A stretch of 64,000 nt of DNA from Flavobacterium sp. W4I14. Its GTDB lineage: Bacteria; Bacteroidota; Bacteroidia; Sphingobacteriales; Sphingobacteriaceae. Both the position numbers and the translations under genes were made by a program. Location of the stretch: positions 2,542,001-2,606,000 of the forward strand of contig JAUSZU010000001.1 of NCBI GenBank assembly GCA_030817875.1, written 5' to 3'. The first letter of the stretch is position 1; each line of letters opens with the position of its first letter. Positions 9,101 to 18,214 of this stretch are shown one piece after another. Under the pieces are notes generated by a model. It did not search any database. It was not told the DNA's origin and saw only the letters and a list, made by a program, of their open reading frames with translations.

Positions 9101-9784
9101 TTAAGCAATGGTTTCTTTTGCTAAGACAATATGAGTTGTTCCTTCTCCATTTAATCTTTGTATTTTATTGAATCCTAAATCAGCTACATCAATTCCTGAA
9201 AAAAGATGCTCTCCGGAACCCAAAAAGATTGGCGAGAGTGCAAAATGCATTTCATCAATATAGCCAGCTTGTAAAAACTGTCGAATGGTTGAAACCCCAC
9301 CTCCGATCCGTATGTCTTTTCCATCTGCTGTTTCTCTGGCCTTTTCGATTGCTGCCTCAATTCCGCCGGTAATAAAATGAAAGACTGTGCCCCCTTTCAT
9401 CTCAATCGGTTTTCTTTCATAATGTGTCAATACAAATACAGGAACATGATACGGTGGTTCCTCACCCCACCAGCCTTTCCATTCATCATCCGTCCAGTCC
9501 CCGCGGATCGGCCCAAACATATTCCGTCCCATGATCCAAGCACCTATGTTTTCAAATGATCGCTCAATAAAGTCATTATCTGTTCCTTCCGATCCATCAT
9601 TACGGCCAATCATTTTTCCAAATGCCTTTGTTGGAAACATCCAGTTGTGAACTTCCGTACCTCTTAAACCCAAAGGATCCTTTATACTTTGAGAAGGACC
9701 GGCTCCATATCCATCTAATGAGATAGAAAAGCACATCACCTTTATTTTACTTTTTTTGATTTTTTGTTTGTCTAAGTTTTCCAT
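9101..9784 (-). CDS. Dihydrofolate-reductase-like (RibD C-terminal domain) protein
   Basis: This 227-aa protein begins at the ATG at 9784; a longer frame to 9901 has an N-terminus that does not fit the family. VMCFSISLDGYGAG forms the first strand of the DHFR-like fold and the nucleotide-binding RIGGGVSTIRQFLQAGYIDE segment lies near residues 165-190. The C-terminal strand ends in THIVLAKE. Family members are NADPH-dependent reductases, often of unknown substrate and often linked to stress or resistance in annotations. It stands alone, followed by the repeat region on one side and by repeat-rich DNA on the other. The specific reaction is unknown. Confidence 0.85.
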   Translation of the reverse strand: MENLDKQKIKKSKIKVMCFSISLDGYGAGPSQSIKDPLGLRGTEVHNWMFPTKAFGKMIGRNDGSEGTDNDFIERSFENIGAWIMGRNMFGPIRGDWTDDEWKGWWGEEPPYHVPVFVLTHYERKPIEMKGGTVFHFITGGIEAAIEKARETADGKDIRIGGGVSTIRQFLQAGYIDEMHFALSPIFLGSGEHLFSGIDVADLGFNKIQRLNGEGTTHIVLAKETIA

Positions 9785-10055
9785 TGGTTTTAAATAGCTG
9801 TTATTTATCAAATATACCGGAATAATACTATAACGGTAAGGTATCCTACGGACAAGTTTGGGGTTGATTTGCGACACCAATAAAAGTAATGAACCAACCA
9901 TGACTTCTGGTCCGGAAGATTCAATACGCTGCTTTTTAAATACGTTGCCATAATTTTTGTTTTTTATTGAAAAAATGTTGTTCTAAAAAGGATTTCTGTT
10001 TATACCGTTATGTTTAAATGCATACTCAAACCTAGCAGCTTAGCAGCATTGGCAC

Positions 10056-10128
10056 CCCATTTTGAGCTAAAATGAGCTAAAATGAGCTAAAATGGGCTGA
10101 ATACGACAGTTATTGAGCTAAAATGAGC
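10056..10128. repeat. Short tandem ATGAGCTAAA repeats
   Basis: The 10-mer TGAGCTAAAA occurs three times in direct succession (10063-10092), then a variant (ATGGGCTG) and one more copy near 10115-10124. The array is bounded by CCCCATTTT on the left and AAAATGGG on the right, which can pair. There is no coding interpretation. Confidence 0.6.
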
Positions 10129-10189
10129 CATTATAATTGTGGCAGGCGGCGCAAAACCTGGGCATTGTGGCGGCCCAATACCATTAAGT

Positions 10190-10300
10190 TAAACCATCCG
10201 GCAAGAAAAATAATTTAACCACAGATAGAAAGGATGCACACAGATATAAAAATCTGTGTTTATCTGTGCGCATCTGTGGTTAAAAATTCTTAACTTAATT
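10190..10300. repeat. Long inverted repeat (ACCACAGAT type)
   Basis: AACCACAGAT...GGATGCACACAGAT pairs with ATCTGTG...GCGCATCTGTGGTT across 10218-10282, enclosed by outer arms TTAAGTTAAA and TTAACTTAATTA. This is an imperfect palindrome of about 65 bases with a tiny loop. Palindromes starting ACCACAGAT are a recurrent type in bacterial intergenic DNA. Protein-like sequence appears to continue on both sides, as if the repeat had inserted into older coding DNA. Confidence 0.65.
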
Positions 10301-10394
10301 ACATTAGGTGGCGCCCTGCTTAAGGGCAGCATAACCATCGGCGGTGGTGCCATTCTGCGAAAGCAAGCTCCGGCGTTACCTTTTAGGTAGAGAA

Positions 10395-10480
10395 AAGGTA
10401 ACGCAGGGGTAACCCTGGGGTAACCTTGGGGTTAACTTGGTAGCAACAAAGGGTACAGAACGGGTAATGCAGGGGTAATT
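10395..10480. repeat. GGGGTAACC-type direct repeats
   Basis: Imperfect tandem copies of a GGTAACGCAG/GGGGTAACC unit occur (AGGGGTAACCC, TGGGGTAACCT, TGGGGTTAACTT, CAGGGGTAATT). They sit just before a truncated gene on the minus strand. Their function is unknown. Confidence 0.5.
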
Positions 10481-10684
10481 AAATACGGCCCTTTTGCTGG
10501 CTTTCCAGGTAGGCCACCAGTAAATCTTTCGCGTAAAAGCGATCGCTACCAGGTTTTTTATAGAGCTTTAACGTGCCATCTTTTACCTTGTGTTTGTAGG
10601 TGGACCTTAAAAAATCATTCCTTGATTTGCTTACAAGCTTCAGGGGTTTGCATACATTCACACAATTTGGCTTACCGACCTTTG
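10479..10684 (-). pseudogene. Remnant of a small helix-turn-helix protein
   Basis: The final 50-60 residues (SKSRNDFLRS, VKDGTLKLYKK, FYAKDLLVAYLE) look like the winged helix-turn-helix of excisionase/MerR-like small DNA-binding proteins, in which a TYxxxVKDGTL turn is followed by a YxxxDLLxYL helix. The frame stays open further upstream, but that part overlaps the aldo/keto reductase on the other strand and lacks family character. The real start seems to have been lost when the neighbouring DNA was joined. Low confidence in details. Confidence 0.45.
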
Positions 10685-10688
10685 GGTT

Positions 10689-11693
10689 ATGGAAATGAAA
10701 CAAATAGCATTGGGCAGCCAGGGTTTGGTTGTGCCTGTGATCGGCCTTGGCTGTATGGGCATGACGGGTTTTGAAAAGGGGCATATGTATGGTCCTGCGG
10801 ATGAGCAGGAAGCCATCGCAACGATTCAGCGTTCGCTTGAGTTAGGCGGTAATTTTTTAGATACTGCCGATCTGTACGGCCCCCTGAAGAACGAGCAGTT
10901 GATCGCTAAAGCGATCAGTGGTAAACGTGACCAGTATATTCTGGCCAGCAAGTTTGGCTGGGAGATCGATGATGACAATAAGGTAACCTGGGCAATTAAT
11001 GGCAGGAAAGATTACGTAAAGAAGTCTTTGGAGCGTTCGCTCAAAAATCTGAATACAGATTATATCGATCTGTATTACCTGCACCGCCTGGATAAAAATA
11101 CGCCGATCGAGGAAACGGTTGAGGCAATGGCTGAGCTGGTTCAGGAAGGTAAAATTGGTTATATTGGTTTGTCGGAAGTTTCGTCTGAGACCGTTAAGCG
11201 GGCGCATGCGGTGCACCCGATTACTGCCGTACAGAGCGAGTACTCTTTGTTCGAGCGGACGGTTGAAGAACGTGGGGTTTTGGCAACCTTAAAAGAACTG
11301 GGTATTGGTTTTGTAGCCTACTCACCGCTAGGCCGTGGGTTCTTATCGGGACAGATCAAAAGCATAGATGACCTGCCTGAAAATGATTTCCGCAGGGCAA
11401 TCCCGCGTTTCCAGGGTGCGCACTTCGACAAGAATATTGAATTGGTGAAAGCTATCGAAGTAATGGCTGAAGCCAAACAGATCACTTCCTCGCAATTGGC
11501 TTTGGCCTGGATTATAAGCAAAGGCATCCTGCCGATCCCTGGAACGAAACGCCGGAAGTACCTGGAGCAAAACATTGCGGCAACAACTATTGAATTAACA
11601 CGGGCAGATCTATCACAACTGGAGCGCATTGTACCTTTAGGTACGGATACCGGTGCGCCTTATGATGAGTTTAGTATGGGCTTAATTGATTAA
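10689..11693 (+). CDS. Aldo/keto reductase
   Basis: This 334-aa NADPH-dependent aldo/keto reductase has a (beta/alpha)8 barrel. The catalytic tetrad is visible: D58 and Y63 in NFLDTADLYG, K88 in ILASKFG, and H132 in YYLHRLD. The cofactor-binding C-terminal segment contains ILPIPGTKRRKYLEQN. This subfamily (AKR13-like) reduces aldehydes and ketones. The next gene, an AraC-family regulator 10 bases downstream on the same strand, probably controls it. The gene pair looks richer in G+C than its surroundings and is bordered by repeats and a gene remnant, which suggests acquisition. Confidence 0.93.
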   Translation: MEMKQIALGSQGLVVPVIGLGCMGMTGFEKGHMYGPADEQEAIATIQRSLELGGNFLDTADLYGPLKNEQLIAKAISGKRDQYILASKFGWEIDDDNKVTWAINGRKDYVKKSLERSLKNLNTDYIDLYYLHRLDKNTPIEETVEAMAELVQEGKIGYIGLSEVSSETVKRAHAVHPITAVQSEYSLFERTVEERGVLATLKELGIGFVAYSPLGRGFLSGQIKSIDDLPENDFRRAIPRFQGAHFDKNIELVKAIEVMAEAKQITSSQLALAWIISKGILPIPGTKRRKYLEQNIAATTIELTRADLSQLERIVPLGTDTGAPYDEFSMGLID

Positions 11694-11702
11694 TTTTGTT
11701 TT

Positions 11703-12590
11703 ATGAACGCCATCAACTCCATATCGGAATTTCACCGTTTGCTGTCCTTAACAGAACCCCGCCACCCACTGGTGAGCGTGATCAATTTGGCAGAAAGTAT
11801 TTTTTTGGAAGACGAGATCTGGAAAGGCTTCGTTAACCGCTTTTATTGCGTGGCACTCAAACGCGAAGCCAGAGGCAAAATCAGGTACGGACAACAGCAT
11901 TATGATTACGATAAAGGAGTATTGAGTTTTACCGCGCCTAACCAAGTGCAACAACTGGACCTGCAGAATATGGAATGCGGGTCTGGTTATCTCCTGATAT
12001 TTCACCCAGACTTCCTGTTACAGCATACACTGGCGAACAGCATTCATCACTACGGTTTTTTCGATTACGCGGTTAACGAAGCGCTGCACCTGTCGGCCGA
12101 GGAAGAAGATGACCTGATCACGATTCTCCATAAAATAGATAAGGAGTGCCAGCACATCGATAAGCATACCCAAGAGATCATACTTACACAAATCGAGAGC
12201 CTGCTAAAGTACTCCAACCGTTTTTATGAGCGGCAGTTTCTGACCCGCAAGAATAATAATTCAGCACTGCTGGCCAGGTTCGAGCAGTTGATTGATGACT
12301 ACTTTAAAGGCGAGGTACAGGGTTTGCTCACCGTACAACATGTTGCTGCGCAGATGAACCTCTCGCCGAATTACCTGAGTGACCTGCTACGGGTACATAC
12401 CGGGCAGAACACACAGCAGCATATTCATGAAAAACTGATCGCGAAAGCTAAAGAAAAACTTTCCACAACTAGTCTGTCGGTCAGCGAGATCGCCTATACC
12501 CTGGGCTTTGAACACGCGCAATCCTTTAGCACACTTTTCAAAAAGAAGACGAATTTATCGCCGCTGGAATTTCGTCAGACTTTTAGCTGA
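11703..12590 (+). CDS. AraC-family transcriptional regulator
   Basis: 295 aa. An N-terminal cupin-like sensing domain (about 20-165) precedes a C-terminal AraC double helix-turn-helix (about 195-295). The HTH region shows the usual pattern: VQHVAAQMNLSPNYLSDLLR for the first motif and VSEIAYTLGFEHAQSFSTLF with FKKKTNLSPLEFR for the second. It is cotranscribed with the upstream aldo/keto reductase, a pairing frequent in Bacteroidota. Inference: it activates that enzyme in response to a small molecule. Confidence 0.92.
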   Translation: MNAINSISEFHRLLSLTEPRHPLVSVINLAESIFLEDEIWKGFVNRFYCVALKREARGKIRYGQQHYDYDKGVLSFTAPNQVQQLDLQNMECGSGYLLIFHPDFLLQHTLANSIHHYGFFDYAVNEALHLSAEEEDDLITILHKIDKECQHIDKHTQEIILTQIESLLKYSNRFYERQFLTRKNNNSALLARFEQLIDDYFKGEVQGLLTVQHVAAQMNLSPNYLSDLLRVHTGQNTQQHIHEKLIAKAKEKLSTTSLSVSEIAYTLGFEHAQSFSTLFKKKTNLSPLEFRQTFS

Positions 12591-12762
12591 TTACTGGGAC
12601 AAACGGTGTTCAGAAAATATTCTTCGCTGAAATATTTACCATAGCCCCGTCTGGGTCGATTAGCGCTTGGCGATGCATTCTATCAATCAATAGTATTATC
12701 CTTCTTCCACTTTTGAAAACAAGCATTGCCCTGGGATTGTTGTATATAAAACACAAAACCTT

Positions 12763-13077
12763 ATGGACAACTTTACCGTAACCCTTAGTCCCGATCGTAA
12801 GTTCCATTACCAGGTTGAACAGCTCCCGCATCACGTTACCGGTGGCTGTAAATACAAAATCTACCAGGACGGGAAATTTGTGGCCAGTCTGGAACCTGAC
12901 AGCCGGGATTTTTTGCATGTATGCCAAAACCCGGCAGCTATTGAGCTGGAGATCCTGCACATGCTAGCAGAACAGATTGAACTTGTGCACCCTGGCATAA
13001 CTCATTTGGAAGATCTTCAAAATATTGAACTCGACAGCGATGATGAGCTGGAAGCACCACCGCAAAATACGTCTTAA
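12763..13077 (+). CDS. Small hypothetical protein, acidic C-terminus
   Basis: 104 aa, not recognised. The first half is a beta-rich stretch (FTVTLSPDRKFHYQVEQLPH, then CKYKIYQDGKFVASLEPD) and a helix follows (IELEILHMLAEQIELV). It ends in an acidic tail (ELDSDDELEAPP). No signal peptide or membrane segment is seen. It stands alone between the AraC regulator and a convergent kinase. Confidence 0.6.
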   Translation: MDNFTVTLSPDRKFHYQVEQLPHHVTGGCKYKIYQDGKFVASLEPDSRDFLHVCQNPAAIELEILHMLAEQIELVHPGITHLEDLQNIELDSDDELEAPPQNTS

Positions 13078-13163
13078 TATTGTTAAGAGGATAAAGTAGG
13101 CGGCGCCGTAAATGATTTAGAATATGGCTAACCCATCAAAGAACAACGGCGTCTGACAAACGA

Positions 13164-14243
13164 TTAAGCTTTAATTTTCAGATAAACAGTAAATATTGAA
13201 CCTTCTCCCAAATGACTATCAACGGTAATCCTTCCCCCAGAAGCACCTACAATTTCCTTAACCAGGTAAAGCCCGATCCCTGAGCCGTCGCCAGACTGAG
13301 AAATCCGCTGGTATTTGCCGAAGATACCCGTTAAATTATTTTCACAGATCCCAATGCCGTTGTCTTTTACGGTAATTACCATAAAATCCCCTTCCTGATG
13401 GGTTTTGATCAAAATTTCCGGAATCCTTTCGCTTGATCTATACTTTATTGCATTATTAACCAGGTTATAGATTATGCTACGCAGTTTACGGCGGATATAT
13501 AAGATTTCAGAAAAACCGATATCAGCTGTTATCGTTGCAGACGATTCATTTATCTGCGGTGCAAGCGTTAGCCTTACATCCTCCAGGATATGCTCAAAAT
13601 CAAGCAGTTCCTCCACCGCTTTATAACGGTGTTCCTGTTCACGGGAATCGGTTAGGTCATGGATTATCTGTTGCATTTTGGTCAGACTGTTCTCCACTTT
13701 TTCCAAAAGCAATGGAAACCGTTCCATATCTTTCTCTGGCAGTTTTCTAAGCATCTCGATCGTAAGTCCCAGACTGGTGAGTGGAGTTTTTATATCATGC
13801 GAAATAGTATCCAAAAGCAGCTCATGCTCAGCAATCAGTTTTTCCTGCTCTTTTAAATCACGTATGCGCATGGTGATCTCCACAAAGGTGATGATTACAC
13901 CATTTGTTTTCTTATCACGCTGGACGATATATGGCAGAATATTCATCTGATACCAACGCAGGTCTGTGGTCTGTATTTCCTTTTCCAACACATCCCCACT
14001 ATCGATAACATGTTGAATATTCTCGATAATAGTCGGAAAACGAAAATTTTCTTTGATATCTGCGATAGGCCTTCCCACATCAGTGAGCTTTAGGCTGAAC
14101 TGACGCATGGCCGGTGGCGTGAATTTTCTCAGTATCAGGTGTGCATCGACAAACAGCTGAGGGATGATTGTATTTCTGAAATAGTTTTCCAGCTCTTCGT
14201 TAAGTTCGATAAGTGCACTAATCTGCTCGGCTTTATTCTGCAT
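13164..14243 (-). CDS. PAS-domain sensor histidine kinase
   Basis: 359 aa, soluble, with no membrane segment. An N-terminal PAS domain (about 20-125, with FTPPAMRQFSLKLTDVGRPI typical of the PAS variant in CheB/CheR fusions) is followed by a HisKA dimerisation helix with the phosphoacceptor H149 in LDTISHDIKTPL. The ATPase domain has the N box (YNLVNNAIKYR), G1 (VKDNGIGI) and G2 (GDGSGIGLYLVKEI). It diverges from a single-domain receiver gene whose start lies about 215 bases away, a likely partner. The signal is unknown. Confidence 0.92.
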   Translation of the reverse strand: MQNKAEQISALIELNEELENYFRNTIIPQLFVDAHLILRKFTPPAMRQFSLKLTDVGRPIADIKENFRFPTIIENIQHVIDSGDVLEKEIQTTDLRWYQMNILPYIVQRDKKTNGVIITFVEITMRIRDLKEQEKLIAEHELLLDTISHDIKTPLTSLGLTIEMLRKLPEKDMERFPLLLEKVENSLTKMQQIIHDLTDSREQEHRYKAVEELLDFEHILEDVRLTLAPQINESSATITADIGFSEILYIRRKLRSIIYNLVNNAIKYRSSERIPEILIKTHQEGDFMVITVKDNGIGICENNLTGIFGKYQRISQSGDGSGIGLYLVKEIVGASGGRITVDSHLGEGSIFTVYLKIKA

Positions 14244-14459
14244 GCGTGTGGCCTACAGGGTGAGTCCGGATCGGCAGTGCAAGATAGACAATAAATAGCT
14301 ATGCCCATATGTTCAGAATAATCTTAAGCAATTTTTAATTCTTCTGCAGATTAGGATCGCCATCGATGCAAGACCATATCATATTTCATAGAGTTTAATT
14401 TCTATAATCAAAACAAATGTTTACAATCAGGGTTGTTCTACCAAAGCCCGGAATATACT

Positions 14460-14822
14460 ATGATCAAACGCATACTAATCATTGAAGATGATCCGGGGAT
14501 TCTGGAACTGCTATATTTTATATTTGAAACCGAAGGATATGCGGTTGAAGGCTTTTTGAACGGTAAATCGGCAGCTGAGATCATTTTGCTAAAGCCTGAT
14601 ATGATCATACTTGATATCAGGATTGCAGGGTCAGTCCAGACGGGTGACCAGATCTGTGCTGATCTGAAAGCTACCACACCATTATATATAACACCTGTAC
14701 TTTTGTTATCAGCAGAACCAGACCTGCCGGAACTTTCCGCTGCATGCTTTTCTGATTCATTTATGTCCAAACCATTTGATCTTGACAAATTACTGAACAG
14801 GGTTGCAGAACTCACCGGATAA
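14460..14822 (+). CDS. Single-domain response regulator receiver
   Basis: This 120-aa protein begins at the ATG at 14460. It is a CheY-like receiver: acidic pair E9/D10/D11 (IIEDDPGI), phosphoacceptor D52 (IILDIRI), and the conserved Lys in FMSKPFDL near residue 107. No output domain is present, so it must act by protein contact. It is divergent from one PAS kinase and convergent with the next, so either may phosphorylate it. Confidence 0.9.
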   Translation: MIKRILIIEDDPGILELLYFIFETEGYAVEGFLNGKSAAEIILLKPDMIILDIRIAGSVQTGDQICADLKATTPLYITPVLLLSAEPDLPELSAACFSDSFMSKPFDLDKLLNRVAELTG

Positions 14823-15037
14823 CAAATAATAAAAATAATCGCCGTTCAGGAACCCTGGTTTGTTTTTAATACAGTAGCAATTTTAGCTTTACCCGGAACC
14901 ATCAAAAGGTTATACTTCCCGTAAACACCTCTTCTATCTACAGTATTATTTTTCCAGTAATTCATCCCTGGCCTCCTCAGCAAGGTTTCATTGGATTATA
15001 TCTGTTTCAATGACTGTTAATACAAATACATAGCCGC

Positions 15038-17035
15038 TTACAGCCGCGGCAAGGCGAAGGTGAGTAAAGATCCTTTTCCCAGATCGCTTTCTGCCCATAT
15101 TTCCCCGCCGTGCAGCTTTATAATCTCCGAACAGACGTACAGCCCTATCCCAAATCCGGAGATTAGCTTATTGCCCTCCGCACGGTAGAACCGCCCGAAT
15201 ATTTTCGGAAGCTCTTCTTTTCTCATCCCGATCCCCTCATCCCTTACGCTTACCCTTACCTGCTCACCGGCCGCAATACATGACACCAGGATAACGCTCC
15301 CTGGTTTGGAATACTTAACTGCATTGCCGATAAGATTTGAAATGACCTGTCCAAGTTTTCCCCTATCTCCATTTACCATATGGCTTTCCACAGGATCAAA
15401 AATAAATTTATGGGTACCATATAACATCAACGCTTCCTCTCGTGAATCTCCGATCAGCGCTCCAATGTCAAATTTCGAGCTGTTTACGTGGATCTTTGCC
15501 GATTCCAGTCTCGATAAATCCAAAAAACCGTTGATCATATCGGTCATGCGCTTGGTCTGTTTGACAGATTGTGACAATGCACGATGGATGATTTCGTCGG
15601 GGCTTTCCTTCGACCGCGATTCCAATAACTGGAGATATGCAGAAAGTGAGGTCAATGGTGTCTTGAGTTCGTGGCTAACCACACCCATAAAATCGTTCTT
15701 CCGTATCTCCTCCATCTTTTGTTCGGTTATATCCATAACTACACCGGTAAATGCAGAAAATGTGCCTGAAGGGTCTGCTGTAAGATTGCCGATTGCCCTG
15801 AGCCACCTCAGTTTATTATCGTGAAGGCCGATAACAGGGTAACAAACATCATAATCTCCATTATTATAGATAGCGTTTTCAAGTTTACCGGAAATAAAGT
15901 CTCTGTATTCAACTGTAATCTGTGCAATTGCCTGTTCAATGGAAAGCGCTTCATGGGGGTAATAACCGAATAATTCCTTAAACCGGGCATCGGTAACAAA
16001 TTCCCTGGTAACCGAATTTATATACCAGGTACCGAAATTTGCCGCTTCAACCGCGAGACGGAGGGCGAGTTTCCCTTCCTCAATGGTTTTTTGGGCGGAA
16101 ATGAGATCGGCATTTGCTTTTGACAAGCGTTCGTTGGCCGCCTTGAGCTGATCATTGGAAATGGTGAGCTCCTCATTGATGGCGGCAAATTCTTCATTCA
16201 TGATCTGTAGTCTTTCTGCACTTTGCTTCAACTGCTGCTGCCATTGGTCCCGCTCGGTTACGTCTCTGGTTGTGCCTGAAACGGCGACAACTTCGCCGCT
16301 TTCGTTGAAAACAGGATTGAGGATATAATCATATAACCTTCTGCCTAGGGTAGCGTGCGGAAAAGCCACTTCGCCCCTGACCGGGTTTCCTGTAGCGATG
16401 ATGCTGTCAATCTCCCGCTCATGCATATCTGCGTGCCATGGTTCGTAACCATTTTCCAGCAGGTTCTTTCCTATTGCTTCGTCCCAGGTTTTACCCCACA
16501 TCTGCAAAAGTGCGGCGTTTGCGTAGGTGAACCGGTACTGGAGATCGAAAACGTACATCAGGTCGGGTGTTCCGGAAGTGATGGTTTCGTAAGTGCGCTT
16601 CTGTTGCTCCAATACTTCTTTGGAGGCTGCCAGTCGCTGTTCGGCTAACTTGCGTTCAGTAATGTCCGATTCCACGCCAAACCACTCTTTTACCTTCCCT
16701 TGATCATCAAAAATCGGCACTGCCCTGGAAAAGGTCCAGCCAACACTTCCGTCAGCCCTTTTCACCCGGTGCTCAAGCTGAAAAATACTCCTCGCTGCGA
16801 TAGCATTTTGAATGGCATGCTGTACAAGTTCAAGGTCTTCTTCATATACATGCATGGATTGCCAACCTGGGTTTGCATCCTTGGCATCATGGCGTACCCC
16901 ATGGCCATCGAGCTCAGTCAAGATGGTCCAATCCGGATTCATACTGTAAACTACATCTGAGGTTGCGGTCAATAATGCCTGAAAACGTTCCTCATTTGTA
17001 GCAGAAAGAGATAAATAGGTTAATTGTTTACCCAT
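15038..17035 (-). CDS. Multi-PAS hybrid-type sensor histidine kinase (no receiver)
   Basis: 665 aa, cytoplasmic. There are three PAS/PAC units (about 15-130 ending WFGVESDITERK, 145-265 ending VSGTTRDVTER, and 325-440 ending FTGVVMDITEQK) with a coiled coil (about 268-322) between the second and third. HisKA follows with H455 (GVVSHELKTPL), then HATPase_c with NLIGNAVKYSK, RDEGIGM and GFGIGLYVCSEI. The second PAS contains an NxxLLENGYEPW linker typical of ligand-binding PAS folds. No partner regulator is adjacent except the receiver at 14460. The signal is probably intracellular. Confidence 0.93.
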   Translation of the reverse strand: MGKQLTYLSLSATNEERFQALLTATSDVVYSMNPDWTILTELDGHGVRHDAKDANPGWQSMHVYEEDLELVQHAIQNAIAARSIFQLEHRVKRADGSVGWTFSRAVPIFDDQGKVKEWFGVESDITERKLAEQRLAASKEVLEQQKRTYETITSGTPDLMYVFDLQYRFTYANAALLQMWGKTWDEAIGKNLLENGYEPWHADMHEREIDSIIATGNPVRGEVAFPHATLGRRLYDYILNPVFNESGEVVAVSGTTRDVTERDQWQQQLKQSAERLQIMNEEFAAINEELTISNDQLKAANERLSKANADLISAQKTIEEGKLALRLAVEAANFGTWYINSVTREFVTDARFKELFGYYPHEALSIEQAIAQITVEYRDFISGKLENAIYNNGDYDVCYPVIGLHDNKLRWLRAIGNLTADPSGTFSAFTGVVMDITEQKMEEIRKNDFMGVVSHELKTPLTSLSAYLQLLESRSKESPDEIIHRALSQSVKQTKRMTDMINGFLDLSRLESAKIHVNSSKFDIGALIGDSREEALMLYGTHKFIFDPVESHMVNGDRGKLGQVISNLIGNAVKYSKPGSVILVSCIAAGEQVRVSVRDEGIGMRKEELPKIFGRFYRAEGNKLISGFGIGLYVCSEIIKLHGGEIWAESDLGKGSLLTFALPRL

Positions 17036-17621
17036 AAGTTGGCATTTGGTAATATCTGAAACCTGAAAATAAGCGTTTTGTTTGAAATTATCATTAATAT
17101 CCGTTCTCTATTTGTGCGCAATAACATTGTTAGTTCCACAATACTGAGTGGCTAGGTTAGTTTGATACAAAATACTGCTTTATGCTACGTTAAATACCTG
17201 TAATCGATTTAGCGGGGCACACAAAATACCTGAAATTCAAAATGATAAAACTTAGCCGCGTTTCTGCCAGTTACCTATTAAAAAAGATTATGGAACAACA
17301 GCGAAACAGTGTGCAAAGGGATAAGATCTCCATAGCAGAAAAAATTGACGACAGACGCCAACGGTTACAGCCACTAACGGGCCAGCCGACGCTAAAAGAA
17401 AGCAGCCGATCTGGGTTAATTGAAGGTAAAATTGTTAACCTTAAGTGGAAAGCGCCATCAAATGGAATAGCCGGTCTACTATAAACCGAAGGATCGCAGC
17501 GGTACAGTGCCGCTGCATTTTAAACTTAAATAATGGGAAAACCAAAACCTGCGGTGTGTAGAGATAATCATCAGGGACATATCAGTGGGTATATAGGCTA
17601 TTTTTTAACGAACAGTACGAT
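17036..17621. other. Region without confident genes, two small ORFs
   Basis: Two weak plus-strand frames are present. One at 17242-17484 (or from 17290) is a basic, hydrophilic peptide of 59-80 residues. The other at 17533-17625 encodes 30 residues, and its stop codon overlaps the ATG of the next gene (ATGA), as a translated leader would. Neither resembles a known family. No RNA gene was recognised. Confidence 0.35.
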
Positions 17622-18092
17622 ATGAAAATCCGCATTACATTAAGCTTAGTTATATGCGCTTTATCAATGGTTTCCTGTAACAGCTACGAAAGGGACAGGC
17701 AGATCAAAGCAGACCTTACGATTAAAGCAAAGGAAGATGTGAATTTCGCTGGCGTAAACTTCACCGTGCGGAACTGCAATGTAAAGATCTGGGATTATTG
17801 CCCAACCTATAAATCCAGAATGGCTATCATTCAAAAACTGGGTACTATTCATGTCATTAGGCGCATTGATAATCAGCTGGTTATAAGACCGCTAACTATC
17901 GGTCAAGATTTTTATCTGAAGCAACTTGCAGATAGTCTCCTGGCAACACATCCAGAATCCTGGGCGGTTATAACCGACCGGAATATCATACTAAAGGGAA
18001 ATATTAAAGAAAAACAGCTCCCAAAGCTGTTGCAGGCTATTCACCAGCGGATCCCCGAACGCATCCTAATCAATCAGACAGCTGCAAACTGA
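17622..18092 (+). CDS. Lipoprotein with BON-like repeats
   Basis: 156 aa. The signal peptide ends SMVSCNS (lipobox). After it, two alpha/beta units of BON type are visible: DRQIKADLTIKAKEDVNFAG...VNFTVRNCNVKIWDY near 25-60, and FYLKQLADSLLATH...AVITDRNIILKGNIKEKQL near 105-145. BON domains bind phospholipid membranes and are frequent in osmotic-stress envelope proteins (OsmY-like, known). A short leader frame overlaps its start. It opens the stress-type region. Confidence 0.7.
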   Translation: MKIRITLSLVICALSMVSCNSYERDRQIKADLTIKAKEDVNFAGVNFTVRNCNVKIWDYCPTYKSRMAIIQKLGTIHVIRRIDNQLVIRPLTIGQDFYLKQLADSLLATHPESWAVITDRNIILKGNIKEKQLPKLLQAIHQRIPERILINQTAAN

Positions 18093-18214
18093 ACCAATTC
18101 CAGATGAAAACAGTGAGAAGTATATTTGCTACCGGGAGCATAAAATGCCTGACTATATTTTTTATAAGAATACTTACCCAGACTTGAACGCACAGAAGAA
18201 TAAAGGCTCAGTTT

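Noticed and set aside
9785-9901. Upstream extension of the RibD-C-like gene
   Set aside because: The extra 39 residues do not fit the family and the ATG at 9784 gives the normal length.
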